Shown: positions 1-5,427 of the stretch, piece by piece
Numbering within the stretch: position 1 is the stretch's first letter
Layout: each line of letters begins with the position of its first letter
Source of the DNA: K189A clade bacterium
Lineage (GTDB): Bacteria; Pseudomonadota; Gammaproteobacteria; Pseudomonadales; Azotimanducaceae
Direction: 5' to 3'
Assembly (NCBI GenBank): GCA_007571095.1
Contig: RKSB01000097.1
Location: 1 to 5,427 of the forward strand
DNA: 5,427 bases
The notes under the pieces: model-generated
What the model saw: the letters and a program-made list of their open reading frames with translations, nothing else
Databases searched by the model: none
Told to the model about the DNA's origin: nothing
Program-made: the position numbers and the translations under genes

Positions 1-297
1 CTTGACAAACAGCACCCCCTTGCCGCCACTGAAACCGACACCGAAGCCAGCCTTGCCGATGCGTGGAAAAATGAGTACCCCCGAGGCTTTGGCGGTCAGT
101 TGGAGTAGCTCGGGTTTCAGGGCGTGTAATTTGGACAGGGCAAGGCTCGCCCTTTTGTGAATCAGGTCGGCGGATGCTGCTTGAGTTGAGGAGGCAAGGC
201 CGGCCAGGACGCTCGCCAAAATCAGACACGCAAGCAATCGACTTGTGCAGGATCGCTTGATCGGGCGATTTTCGCCTTTGTTTGAAGGCCGCCCCAA
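1..297 (-). CDS. SYLF-domain (Ysc84-like) exported protein, N-terminal part, cut by left edge
   Basis: Ninety-nine codons are open on the minus strand from a TTG at 297-295 to the window edge. Residues about 14-43 look like a Sec signal peptide: a basic n-region (IKRS..SR), a hydrophobic core (LLACLILASVLAGLA) and a likely cleavage site after an A-S-A near residue 43. The mature part begins a SYLF-like fold. Its hallmark is around residues 71-98: GVLIFPRIGKAGFGVGFSGG followed by KGVLFV, matching the 'GvLvFP.v.KaGf..G...G.GvL' pattern of lipid-binding Ysc84/SYLF proteins. It probably acts in the periplasm or at the envelope; its function is not otherwise known. The start is uncertain: there is no ATG and no Shine-Dalgarno before the TTG, and an in-frame GTG at 384-382 would give a longer, less plausible N-terminus. 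The gene is divergent from the mevalonate operon, with no visible functional link. Confidence 0.68.
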   Translation of the reverse strand, partial: MGRPSNKGENRPIKRSCTSRLLACLILASVLAGLASSTQAASADLIHKRASLALSKLHALKPELLQLTAKASGVLIFPRIGKAGFGVGFSGGKGVLFVK

Positions 298-365
298 TGC
301 TGTCAGTTGAATGCCCGGTCCGTCATCGCCTGCACACCTGACTAAACCGATTCGCCCAATTAGGG

Positions 366-371
366 TAGAAT
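366..371 (+). promoter_or_regulatory. Possible -10 element of the mevalonate operon promoter
   Basis: TAGAAT matches the sigma-70 -10 consensus TATAAT at five of six positions and lies 44 bases before the mvaD ATG, which would give a leader of roughly 38 nt. The -35 is poor: at 17-bp spacing the hexamer is TAAACC (three matches), and the better CTGACT at 338-343 is 22 bp away. It sits in the only non-coding gap upstream of the operon, so a promoter is expected about here, but this exact site is tentative. Confidence 0.3.
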
Positions 372-415
372 TTGAAGCATTCACCTGTTGACGATCTTTC
401 AATCAGCACTCGATT

Positions 416-1390
416 ATGGGATCTGCCACCGCCTATGCGTCGCCCAACATTGCCCTGATCAAGTATTGGGGCAAGGCCGACCTGGATAACAATAAGCCAT
501 CGACCACCTCTTTGTCGATGACTTTGTCCGGCCTTGGCTCCACCACCTCTGTCAGCTTTGACAAGAGCATGGAGCGAGACGTATTCATGCTCAACGGCAT
601 CCAGGACCCCTCGATGCTGGAGCGGGTATCGGGTTGTCTCGACGAATTTCGCCGACTGGCCCAGGTCGATACTCGTGCAACGGTGCATTCGATTAACGAT
701 TTTCCGACCGGTAGCGGGCTGGCTTCTTCGGCATCCGGTTTTGCCGCTTTGGTCATGGCAGCCGATGCCGCCTTGGGAACAGGCTTGTCGAAGAGCGAAC
801 TTTCTCGGCTCGCTCGAAGGTTTTCCGGATCTGCCGCCCGGTCAATTTTTGGCGGTTGGGTCGTCCTTGACAAAGAAAAGGAGGATTCGGCCGCTGAAAG
901 TCTGTTTGAACCTGCCCATTTTCCTCTGGGTGTGGCCATCGCTATTATCTCTCGCGCTGCCAAGCCGGTGAGTTCCACCCTGGGCATGCTGCACACTCAG
1001 AAAACGTCCGCCTATTACGATGCCTGGGTAAAGACCAGCGACGAAGATGTGAAGGCTGCAAAAGAAGCTCTGGTAAACAGGGATTTTGATGCGCTGGGCG
1101 TGGTTTCGGAATACAACTGCATGAAGATGCACGGCTCCATGATGGCTTCTCGCCCCGGCATTCTCTACTGGTTGCCGGGAACAATCAGCTGCATACATTT
1201 TGTCCGTCTGCTACGCGAGAACGAAGGTTTGCCGGTATTCTTCACTTCGGATGCGGGCCCTCAGGTCAAGATTTTCTGTCTGCCGGACATACTTGATCAT
1301 GTGGCCGAGGAATTGTCTTCTGTCGAAGGTGTTCTGGAGGTAGTCAAGGCGACCACTGGGGAGGGTGCCCGGCTCTTAGACAATCCGTGA
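416..1390 (+). CDS. mvaD: Diphosphomevalonate decarboxylase
   Basis: This cytosolic enzyme performs the ATP-dependent decarboxylation of mevalonate-5-diphosphate to isopentenyl diphosphate. It is a 324-residue GHMP-superfamily protein, normal for bacterial MvaD. Visible hallmarks are SPNIALIKYWGKAD at residues 9-22 (substrate-binding Tyr17/Lys20 region), the phosphate-binding loop GSGLASSASG at 99-108, SGSAARSIFGG at 137-147 with the conserved Arg142, and TSDAGPQVK at 277-285 with the catalytic Asp279. KVSS-like (KPVSS) and MH (KMHGSMM) blocks lie between, as in staphylococcal MvaD. These residues separate it from phosphomevalonate-decarboxylase-type relatives. The ATG at 416 is the only usable start: an in-frame TGA lies at 389-391 with no other initiator between. 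No clear Shine-Dalgarno precedes it. It is first in the operon, and its stop overlaps the next start by 4 nt (GTGA). Confidence 0.96.
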   Translation: MGSATAYASPNIALIKYWGKADLDNNKPSTTSLSMTLSGLGSTTSVSFDKSMERDVFMLNGIQDPSMLERVSGCLDEFRRLAQVDTRATVHSINDFPTGSGLASSASGFAALVMAADAALGTGLSKSELSRLARRFSGSAARSIFGGWVVLDKEKEDSAAESLFEPAHFPLGVAIAIISRAAKPVSSTLGMLHTQKTSAYYDAWVKTSDEDVKAAKEALVNRDFDALGVVSEYNCMKMHGSMMASRPGILYWLPGTISCIHFVRLLRENEGLPVFFTSDAGPQVKIFCLPDILDHVAEELSSVEGVLEVVKATTGEGARLLDNP

Positions 1391-2412
1391 TTGCTTCCGC
1401 TCCCGGTAAGGTCATGCTGTTTGGGGAATATGGCGTGCTGGAGGGCGGCCCGGCGGTGTTGGCCGCCATCAACCGAAGAGCGACAGTCAGGCTTGTGCCG
1501 AGTGATCGTTATCAGGTGGATACCTGTGGCTGGTTGCCTGCGCCCGTTTCGTTTGAGTTTTCAGCCAATGGCCCGGCTCCGGTCTGGCAGGACGCCGAGG
1601 ATGGCCACCGGCTGGCTCTCTTTTCAACCATCGCCGGCCACTTTCCTCGACCAACCTCGCCGGTCAAAATCCGTATGGACACTTCGGCTTTTTTTGACGG
1701 TTCATCCAAACTGGGCATAGGTTCTTCGGCCGCCCTTTGCGTGGCTCTGGCGGCGGCCTGGTCGGGCATTTTCGGGCGAAGTGTGTCGTTGCGACAGTGC
1801 CAGGAACTGCACGCTCAATTCCAGGGTTCAGGCAGTGGGGCGGATGTCATCGCCTGCTATTCGGGCGGACTTGTCTGTTTTAGCCGGTCGAGCCCGAGAA
1901 AACCGGCTTGCCTGCCATCGGGGCTGCACCTGAAGCTGGTATGGACCGGGCTGAGTGCCTCGACCTCGAGCATGCTCGAACAGTTGGCTGCCTATCGAAA
2001 AAGTCACTCGCAGGCCTATCTTGCAGCTGTAAACGCGCTGGTGAACACAGCCGCCACGGCCTCAAGGCAGGTTCGTGCAAGCGAATGGATAGCAGCCGTC
2101 AGAGAGTTTGCGAATGCCCTTCAGGGCTTTGCTCGCCAGACAGGCCTGAGCATTTTTCGCTCGCCTCACCGAGAACTCGCCGACCTTGCCGGCCAACAGG
2201 GTGTTTTGTACAAGCCGGTTGGAGCCGGTGGCGGAGACCTGGGGCTGGTTGCCAGCGAGGATGCCGAGCTTTTGCAGTCTTTTTGCCGACAAATAACCGC
2301 CCGAGGGATGAGCCTGATGGATTTTGAAATCGATCAACAAGGCTTGTTTGTGGATAACTGCTGGTTATCCAATAAGGAACTCGCCGAAGAAGCTCTTCAA
2401 CAAGATGACTAA
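1387..2412 (+). CDS. mvaK2: Phosphomevalonate kinase (GHMP family)
   Basis: Predicted to phosphorylate mevalonate-5-phosphate with ATP to mevalonate-5-diphosphate, feeding MvaD. The protein has 341 residues, close to the roughly 330-370 usual for bacterial PMK. GHMP motif 1 is APGKVMLFGEYGVLEGG at residues 5-21. Motif 2 is SKLGIGSSAALCVA at 107-120; the K-x-G-x-GSSAA form is typical of PMK. The block QGSGSGADVI at 146-155, with SGGLVCF at 159-165, matches the PMK 'GSG.D' region. Motif 3 is KPVGAGGGDLGLV at 276-288, and the GAGGGD..G form is more PMK than mevalonate kinase. The operon already contains a mevalonate kinase domain downstream, so PMK fills the missing step. It starts with GTG, overlapping the mvaD stop by 4 nt. 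The nearest purine-rich stretch (1358-1365) is 21 nt upstream, too far for a normal site, so translational coupling is likely. Confidence 0.9.
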   Translation: MIASAPGKVMLFGEYGVLEGGPAVLAAINRRATVRLVPSDRYQVDTCGWLPAPVSFEFSANGPAPVWQDAEDGHRLALFSTIAGHFPRPTSPVKIRMDTSAFFDGSSKLGIGSSAALCVALAAAWSGIFGRSVSLRQCQELHAQFQGSGSGADVIACYSGGLVCFSRSSPRKPACLPSGLHLKLVWTGLSASTSSMLEQLAAYRKSHSQAYLAAVNALVNTAATASRQVRASEWIAAVREFANALQGFARQTGLSIFRSPHRELADLAGQQGVLYKPVGAGGGDLGLVASEDAELLQSFCRQITARGMSLMDFEIDQQGLFVDNCWLSNKELAEEALQQDD

Positions 2413-4747
2413 AGGCAGCTCTCGCATTCCGTCCTTCTATAAGCTGAGTGTGAGTCAACGCATTCAGGCACTCAAGGAACATGGCCTTGTCGGTGACGAA
2501 GACTTTCAAAGCCTGAGTGCAGGCCGGCAAATCCTGTCATCCGACAAGGCCGACCGAATGATTGAGAATGTCATCGGTGTCATGGCGTTGCCTGTAGGGC
2601 TGGCACTCAATTTTCTGATCAACGGGCGTGACAGGTTGATTCCCATGGTGGTTGAAGAACCCTCCATTGTCGCCGGACTGAGTTCTGCCGCCAAACTCGC
2701 TCGCCCCACCGGCGGTTTTGAAGTCGACTATTCAGGCCCCTTGTTGACAGGCCAGATACAGCTCGTCGGCCTGCCCGATGTGAATCGTGCCCGTCGAGAG
2801 CTTCTCAACTCCAGACAGGCCATCATGCAGTTGGCCGACAGCCTGAATTCCAGAATGGTGGCCAGAGGCGGCGGCATTCGGGATATTGAAGTTCGGCAAC
2901 TGGATACGCCGGAAGGTTCCATGCTGATCCTGCACCTGCTGATAGACACTCGGGATGCCATGGGTGCCAACATGGTGAACACCACCTGCGAAGGCGTCTC
3001 TCCTCTGGTTGAGAAGATTTCCGGTGGTCGAGCCTTGCTGCGCATACTGTCCAACCTGACCGACCGGTCGCTCGTTCGAGCTTCCATGAGAGTTCGTCCA
3101 GAGGATTTGGCGGGCAAGGGTTTTGACGGTACACAGGTGCGTGACAATATCGTGTTGGCGAGCTCTTTTGCCGCCGCTGACCCCTACCGGGCAGCCACCC
3201 ACAACAAGGGCATCATGAACGGAGTGGATGCCGTTGCAATCGCCGTGGGCAACGATTGGCGGGCGATTGAAGCAGCCGCCCATGCCTACGCCGCCAAAAG
3301 CGGACGCTACTCTTCTCTCAGCTCTTTTTCTGTCGGCGAGGACGGCTGCCTGCTGGGCACTCTGGAGATGCCGATGAAGGTCGGTACGGTGGCCGGCAAT
3401 CTTGAGACCAACCCGGCGGTGGCTCTGAATATGCGTCTGCTCGATGTTTCCTCGGCCGGTGAGTTGGCCGGCATCATGGGGTGCGTGGGCCTGGCCCAGA
3501 ACTTTGCAGCCCTTCGGGCACTTGCCACCGAAGGCATTCAGCGAGGCCACATGAGCCTGCACGCACGCACTGTGGTGACAACCGCAGAAGTACCGGCGAA
3601 GGATTTCGACGCAGTGCTGCATCGCCTGATTGCCTCCGGCACGATCAAGGTCTGGAAGGCCAAAGAGATTCTGGCTGAAATTCGAGCAGAGCGGGCAGGG
3701 CAGCCGGAGCAGTCAGATCAGTCGGAGCGGGCAGGGCAGTCAAATCAGTCGGAGCAGTCAGAACAGGCGGATCAGTCAGAGCAGCCAAGACAGCCAAAGT
3801 CATCAAAATCGTCAACCGCCCAAGCATTCGGGCAGGCCGGCGGCAAGGTCATTCTGTTGGGCGAACACGCCGTGGTGTATAACCGTCAGGCATTGGCCGC
3901 CCCTCTCCCGCTGGCGGTGTCAGCGACGGTTTGCGACAGCCACCAGCAGGGTATTCAGGTGAATGCACCCCAGTGGCGAATAGACCGACGAGTAGCACAC
4001 GATGAAGCTTCGCCGGATGGCCTGGCAAGGCTCATCCTGTTTCTGCTTCAGCATCTGGAATTGTCTGGCCGCAACCTGAGCCTGCGAGTGGAGGCGAACA
4101 TTCCTCTCGGTACAGGTCTCGGCGCCTCCGCCGCTCTGGCGGTTGCGGTTATTCGGGCATTGTCGAATCTCGAAGGGTTTGAGTTGACATCGGAGCAGGT
4201 CAACTCACTGGCCTATGAGTGCGAGCGGCTGGCTCACGGCACTCCCTCCGGCGTTGACAACACTCTCTCCACTTATGGCCGCTTTGTTGTTTTTCAGAAC
4301 CAGCCTCAAGGCAACAGTATCGTCGAGATAGAGCCTGCTCGACCCCTGCCGGTGGTGATTGCGCAGACAGGCATAAAGGGCTCAACGGCAGAGGCCATTC
4401 AGCGCATTCGTCTGGCCTGGCAGAACAACAAGAAACGTTATGAGTCTGTGTTTGATCACATTGAGGGCCTGACTCGCTCGGCGGTGCAGGCGGTTAAGGC
4501 AGGCGACCTGAAAGAACTCGGTGAGTTGATGAATTTGTGCCAGGGCGACTTGAATGCGTTGCAGGTCTCCAGTGCCCGAATTGAGACCCTGGTTTCGCTG
4601 GCTCGCCAGGCCGGTGCACTGGGTGCCAAGCTGACGGGTGGCGGCATAGGTGGTAGCATTGTGGCCTTGTGTGAGCCAGATACCACAGCAGTAGCAGAGG
4701 CCATCCGTGCGGCCGGCTATTCGGCAATGGAGTTTAGTCTTGAGTAA
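2405..4747 (+). CDS. Fused class II HMG-CoA reductase - mevalonate kinase
   Basis: A 780-residue two-enzyme protein. Residues 1-428 form a complete class II (P. mevalonii-like) HMG-CoA reductase: ENVIG at 54-58, VVEEPSIVAG at 82-91 with catalytic Glu85, RDAMGANMVN at 183-192, THNKGIMNG at 265-273 with Lys268, GNDWRA at 282-287 with Asp284, and RGHMSLHAR at 380-388 with catalytic His382. Residues 429-470 are a tripeptide-repeat linker. Residues 471-780 form a mevalonate kinase: GGKVILLGEHAVVY at 479-492 (Lys481), PLGTGLGASAAL at 567-578, ECERLAHGTPSGVDN at 605-619 (Glu607, catalytic Asp618), and KLTGGGIGGSIVAL at 742-755. It would convert HMG-CoA to mevalonate and then to mevalonate-5-phosphate. 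No stop and no ATG, GTG or TTG occurs in frame between about residue 416 and 484, so a separately started kinase is unlikely. The ATG at 2405 matches the usual HMGR N-terminus and overlaps the PMK stop by 8 nt (ATGACTAA). An in-frame TTG at 2324 would add 27 unrelated residues. Confidence 0.94.
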   Translation: MTKGSSRIPSFYKLSVSQRIQALKEHGLVGDEDFQSLSAGRQILSSDKADRMIENVIGVMALPVGLALNFLINGRDRLIPMVVEEPSIVAGLSSAAKLARPTGGFEVDYSGPLLTGQIQLVGLPDVNRARRELLNSRQAIMQLADSLNSRMVARGGGIRDIEVRQLDTPEGSMLILHLLIDTRDAMGANMVNTTCEGVSPLVEKISGGRALLRILSNLTDRSLVRASMRVRPEDLAGKGFDGTQVRDNIVLASSFAAADPYRAATHNKGIMNGVDAVAIAVGNDWRAIEAAAHAYAAKSGRYSSLSSFSVGEDGCLLGTLEMPMKVGTVAGNLETNPAVALNMRLLDVSSAGELAGIMGCVGLAQNFAALRALATEGIQRGHMSLHARTVVTTAEVPAKDFDAVLHRLIASGTIKVWKAKEILAEIRAERAGQPEQSDQSERAGQSNQSEQSEQADQSEQPRQPKSSKSSTAQAFGQAGGKVILLGEHAVVYNRQALAAPLPLAVSATVCDSHQQGIQVNAPQWRIDRRVAHDEASPDGLARLILFLLQHLELSGRNLSLRVEANIPLGTGLGASAALAVAVIRALSNLEGFELTSEQVNSLAYECERLAHGTPSGVDNTLSTYGRFVVFQNQPQGNSIVEIEPARPLPVVIAQTGIKGSTAEAIQRIRLAWQNNKKRYESVFDHIEGLTRSAVQAVKAGDLKELGELMNLCQGDLNALQVSSARIETLVSLARQAGALGAKLTGGGIGGSIVALCEPDTTAVAEAIRAAGYSAMEFSLE
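3689..3814 (+). repeat. 9-bp coding minisatellite (14 units) forming the inter-domain linker
   Basis: Fourteen consecutive 9-bp units, degenerate around GAGCAGTCA, lie exactly between the reductase and kinase domains. They encode tripeptides ERA, GQP, EQS, DQS, ERA, GQS, NQS, EQS, EQA, DQS, EQP, RQP, KSS, KSS. A higher-order 36-bp period is also visible: the 15-mer GAGCGGGCAGGGCAG occurs at 3689-3703 and again at 3725-3739. The product is hydrophilic and free of hydrophobic and aromatic residues, so it is probably a flexible, disordered tether. The pattern suggests growth by slippage or unequal recombination, and its length may vary among strains. Confidence 0.92.
4729..4732 (+). promoter_or_regulatory. 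Ribosome binding site deciding the idi start
   Basis: GGAG lies within the last codons of the fusion gene, with a 7-nt spacer to the TTG at 4740. This is the clearest Shine-Dalgarno in the operon. It favours TTG 4740 over the upstream in-frame GTG at 4707, which would extend the protein by 11 residues that look like read-through of the kinase coding sequence. Confidence 0.7.
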
Positions 4748-5333
4748 AGCCTTCAGCAGCAGCCCTGTCGTGTCTTTCGATGACGACATCCTGATTCTGG
4801 TCAATGAACAGGACGATGCCGTCGGCTATCTGAGTAAGGATGCCGCCCACGATGGCGATGGCGTGTTGCACAGGGCCTTCTCTGTTTTTCTGTTTAACGA
4901 GCGTGGCGAAGTTCTGTTGCAACAAAGAGCCGAACAAAAGCGGCTGTGGCCCGGGTTTTGGTCCAACAGCTGCTGCTCTCACCCCAAAAAAGGAGAGGAG
5001 ATAACGACCGCCGCCCATTGTCGCATTCAGCAAGAGCTCGGCGTGAAAGCGGACCTTCAGTATCTCTACAAGTTTGTCTACCAGGCTCGCTTTCATGACT
5101 TGGGCAGCGAGCACGAATTGTGCTGGGTGTACATTGGCAAATGCGATCAGCCGGTCGCCCCCAATGCACTCGAAGTGGCCGACCACCGCTGGCTGGCCGT
5201 TGATAAGCTGTCGGCCGAGATAGAGTCCTCTCCCGACAGGTTTACGCCCTGGATGAAGCAGGAATGGCATCAGCTGACCACTCGCTACCGGGCAGACTGC
5301 AACAGTGTCTGTGGTGTCGAGTTCTTCGGCTGA
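4740..5333 (+). CDS. idi: Isopentenyl-diphosphate delta-isomerase, type I
   Basis: Interconverts IPP and DMAPP in the cytosol; type I enzymes are Nudix-fold, metal-dependent and flavin-free. The protein is 197 residues, slightly longer than E. coli Idi (182). Key residues align with E. coli. Metal ligands are His37 and His44 (AAHDGDGVLHRAFS), His81, Glu124 and Glu126 (SEHELCWVY). The catalytic pair is Cys79 (SNSCCSHP) and Glu126. The Nudix-like segment is GEEITTAAHCRIQQELGV at 85-102. WPGFWSNS at 70-77 and FTPWM at 168-172 are also family signatures. The TTG start at 4740 has GGAG 7 nt upstream and overlaps the fusion-gene stop by 8 nt (TTGAGTAA), so translation is probably coupled. A mevalonate pathway makes only IPP, so an isomerase is required to supply DMAPP, which explains its place in the operon. 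The C-terminal tail beyond about residue 180 has no recognisable motif. Confidence 0.95.
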   Translation: MSKAFSSSPVVSFDDDILILVNEQDDAVGYLSKDAAHDGDGVLHRAFSVFLFNERGEVLLQQRAEQKRLWPGFWSNSCCSHPKKGEEITTAAHCRIQQELGVKADLQYLYKFVYQARFHDLGSEHELCWVYIGKCDQPVAPNALEVADHRWLAVDKLSAEIESSPDRFTPWMKQEWHQLTTRYRADCNSVCGVEFFG

Positions 5334-5427
5334 GTCCGATTCGGCTTTTCTCGGCACTCTTGACTTTGGCGGCTTAGACCCCGAGAACCGCCCCTTCTTC
5401 CTCTCATCAATCCTGCCAGGGATATCC
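5314..5427 (+). CDS. Start of a further operon ORF, cut by right edge; possibly squalene/phytoene synthase family
   Basis: A + strand frame is open from after a TGA at 5275-5277 to the window end. Likely starts are GTG at 5314, 5311 or 5305, all inside the end of idi, giving about a 20-29 nt overlap. From 5314 it gives 38 residues, ending ENRPFFLSSILPGIS. The end resembles the beginning of squalene/phytoene synthase family proteins, where a helix followed by 'IL.GVSRTFALTI' opens the fold; the diagnostic next residues are outside the window. The context of an isoprenoid operon with overlapping genes supports a prenyl-diphosphate-using enzyme. No Shine-Dalgarno is seen. The ORF is short, so it could be chance, and the family call is an inference from very few residues. 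Confidence 0.4.
   Translation, partial: MSSSSAESDSAFLGTLDFGGLDPENRPFFLSSILPGIS

Noticed and set aside
217..237. Lipobox (LLAC) in the SYLF protein
   Set aside because: The Cys falls near the start of the hydrophobic core rather than its end, Leu at -2 is atypical, and a better signal peptidase I site follows near residue 43.
355..365. Near-palindrome CCCAATTAGGG beside the possible -10, as an operator
   Set aside because: It is short, has a mismatch and occurs once; an 11-bp imperfect palindrome is expected by chance.
2324..2404. Upstream TTG start adding 27 residues to the reductase
   Set aside because: The extra residues lie inside the PMK gene, have no HMGR similarity and no ribosome site. 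The ATG at 2405 matches the usual HMGR N-terminus.
2732..3622. Long minus-strand ORF (296 codons) opposite the reductase domain
   Set aside because: It lies entirely antisense to highly conserved HMG-CoA reductase sequence, has no recognisable domain and is rich in His/Gly/Gln as expected from reading the complement of biased codons.
3689..3814. Regular repeats considered as a CRISPR array
   Set aside because: There are no unique spacers. The units are contiguous, 9 bp, codon-phased and inside a conserved two-domain frame.
3645..3827. Minus-strand ORF across the repeat (LTALPAPTDL-like periodic peptide)
   Set aside because: Its periodicity is the reverse complement of the linker repeat, with no independent start signal or context.
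4707..4739. Upstream GTG start for idi
   Set aside because: The added 11 residues are out-of-frame kinase sequence; TTG 4740 has a properly spaced GGAG.
5321..5354. Possible terminator after idi (CCGATTCGG followed by TTTT)
   Set aside because: The inverted repeat is only four bases with a one-base loop, too small for a stable hairpin, and a downstream ORF appears to continue the operon.
4734..5357. Minus-strand ORF of 207 codons opposite idi
   Set aside because: It mirrors nearly the whole idi gene, whose catalytic residues are all present on the + strand; no family motif is visible in the antisense product.

Overview
The window holds most of a mevalonate (isoprenoid) operon, read on the + strand from about 416 to beyond the right edge. 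The composition is moderately GC-rich. Classical diphosphomevalonate decarboxylase and phosphomevalonate kinase occur together with a class II HMG-CoA reductase close to the Pseudomonas mevalonii type and a type I (Nudix-fold) IPP isomerase resembling the E. coli enzyme. With a divergent SYLF-domain gene, this suggests a proteobacterium, most likely a gammaproteobacterium of one of the minority lineages that use mevalonate. No species can be named from the sequence alone.

Layout. 1-297 (minus): the N-terminal part of an exported SYLF/Ysc84-type protein that runs off the left edge. 298-415: a short divergent intergenic region with a possible -10 element for the operon. 416-1390: mvaD. 1387-2412: phosphomevalonate kinase. 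2405-4747: one continuous reading frame joining a full HMG-CoA reductase to a full mevalonate kinase through a 14-unit tripeptide-repeat linker. 4740-5333: type I idi. About 5314-5427: the start of a further + strand ORF cut by the right edge, possibly a squalene/phytoene synthase family enzyme.

Together the genes cover HMG-CoA -> mevalonate -> mevalonate-5-P -> mevalonate-5-PP -> IPP <-> DMAPP. HMG-CoA synthase and acetoacetyl-CoA thiolase are not in the window and must lie elsewhere. Every gene junction overlaps (4 nt, 8 nt, 8 nt, then probably about 20 nt), so translation is likely coupled.

The most notable feature is the HMG-CoA reductase-mevalonate kinase fusion, which joins two consecutive pathway steps. 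Its reductase half has Asn and Arg at the two positions that, by a gapless alignment to remembered P. mevalonii sequence, control NADH versus NADPH choice. Family assignments rest on motif reading without any database search.
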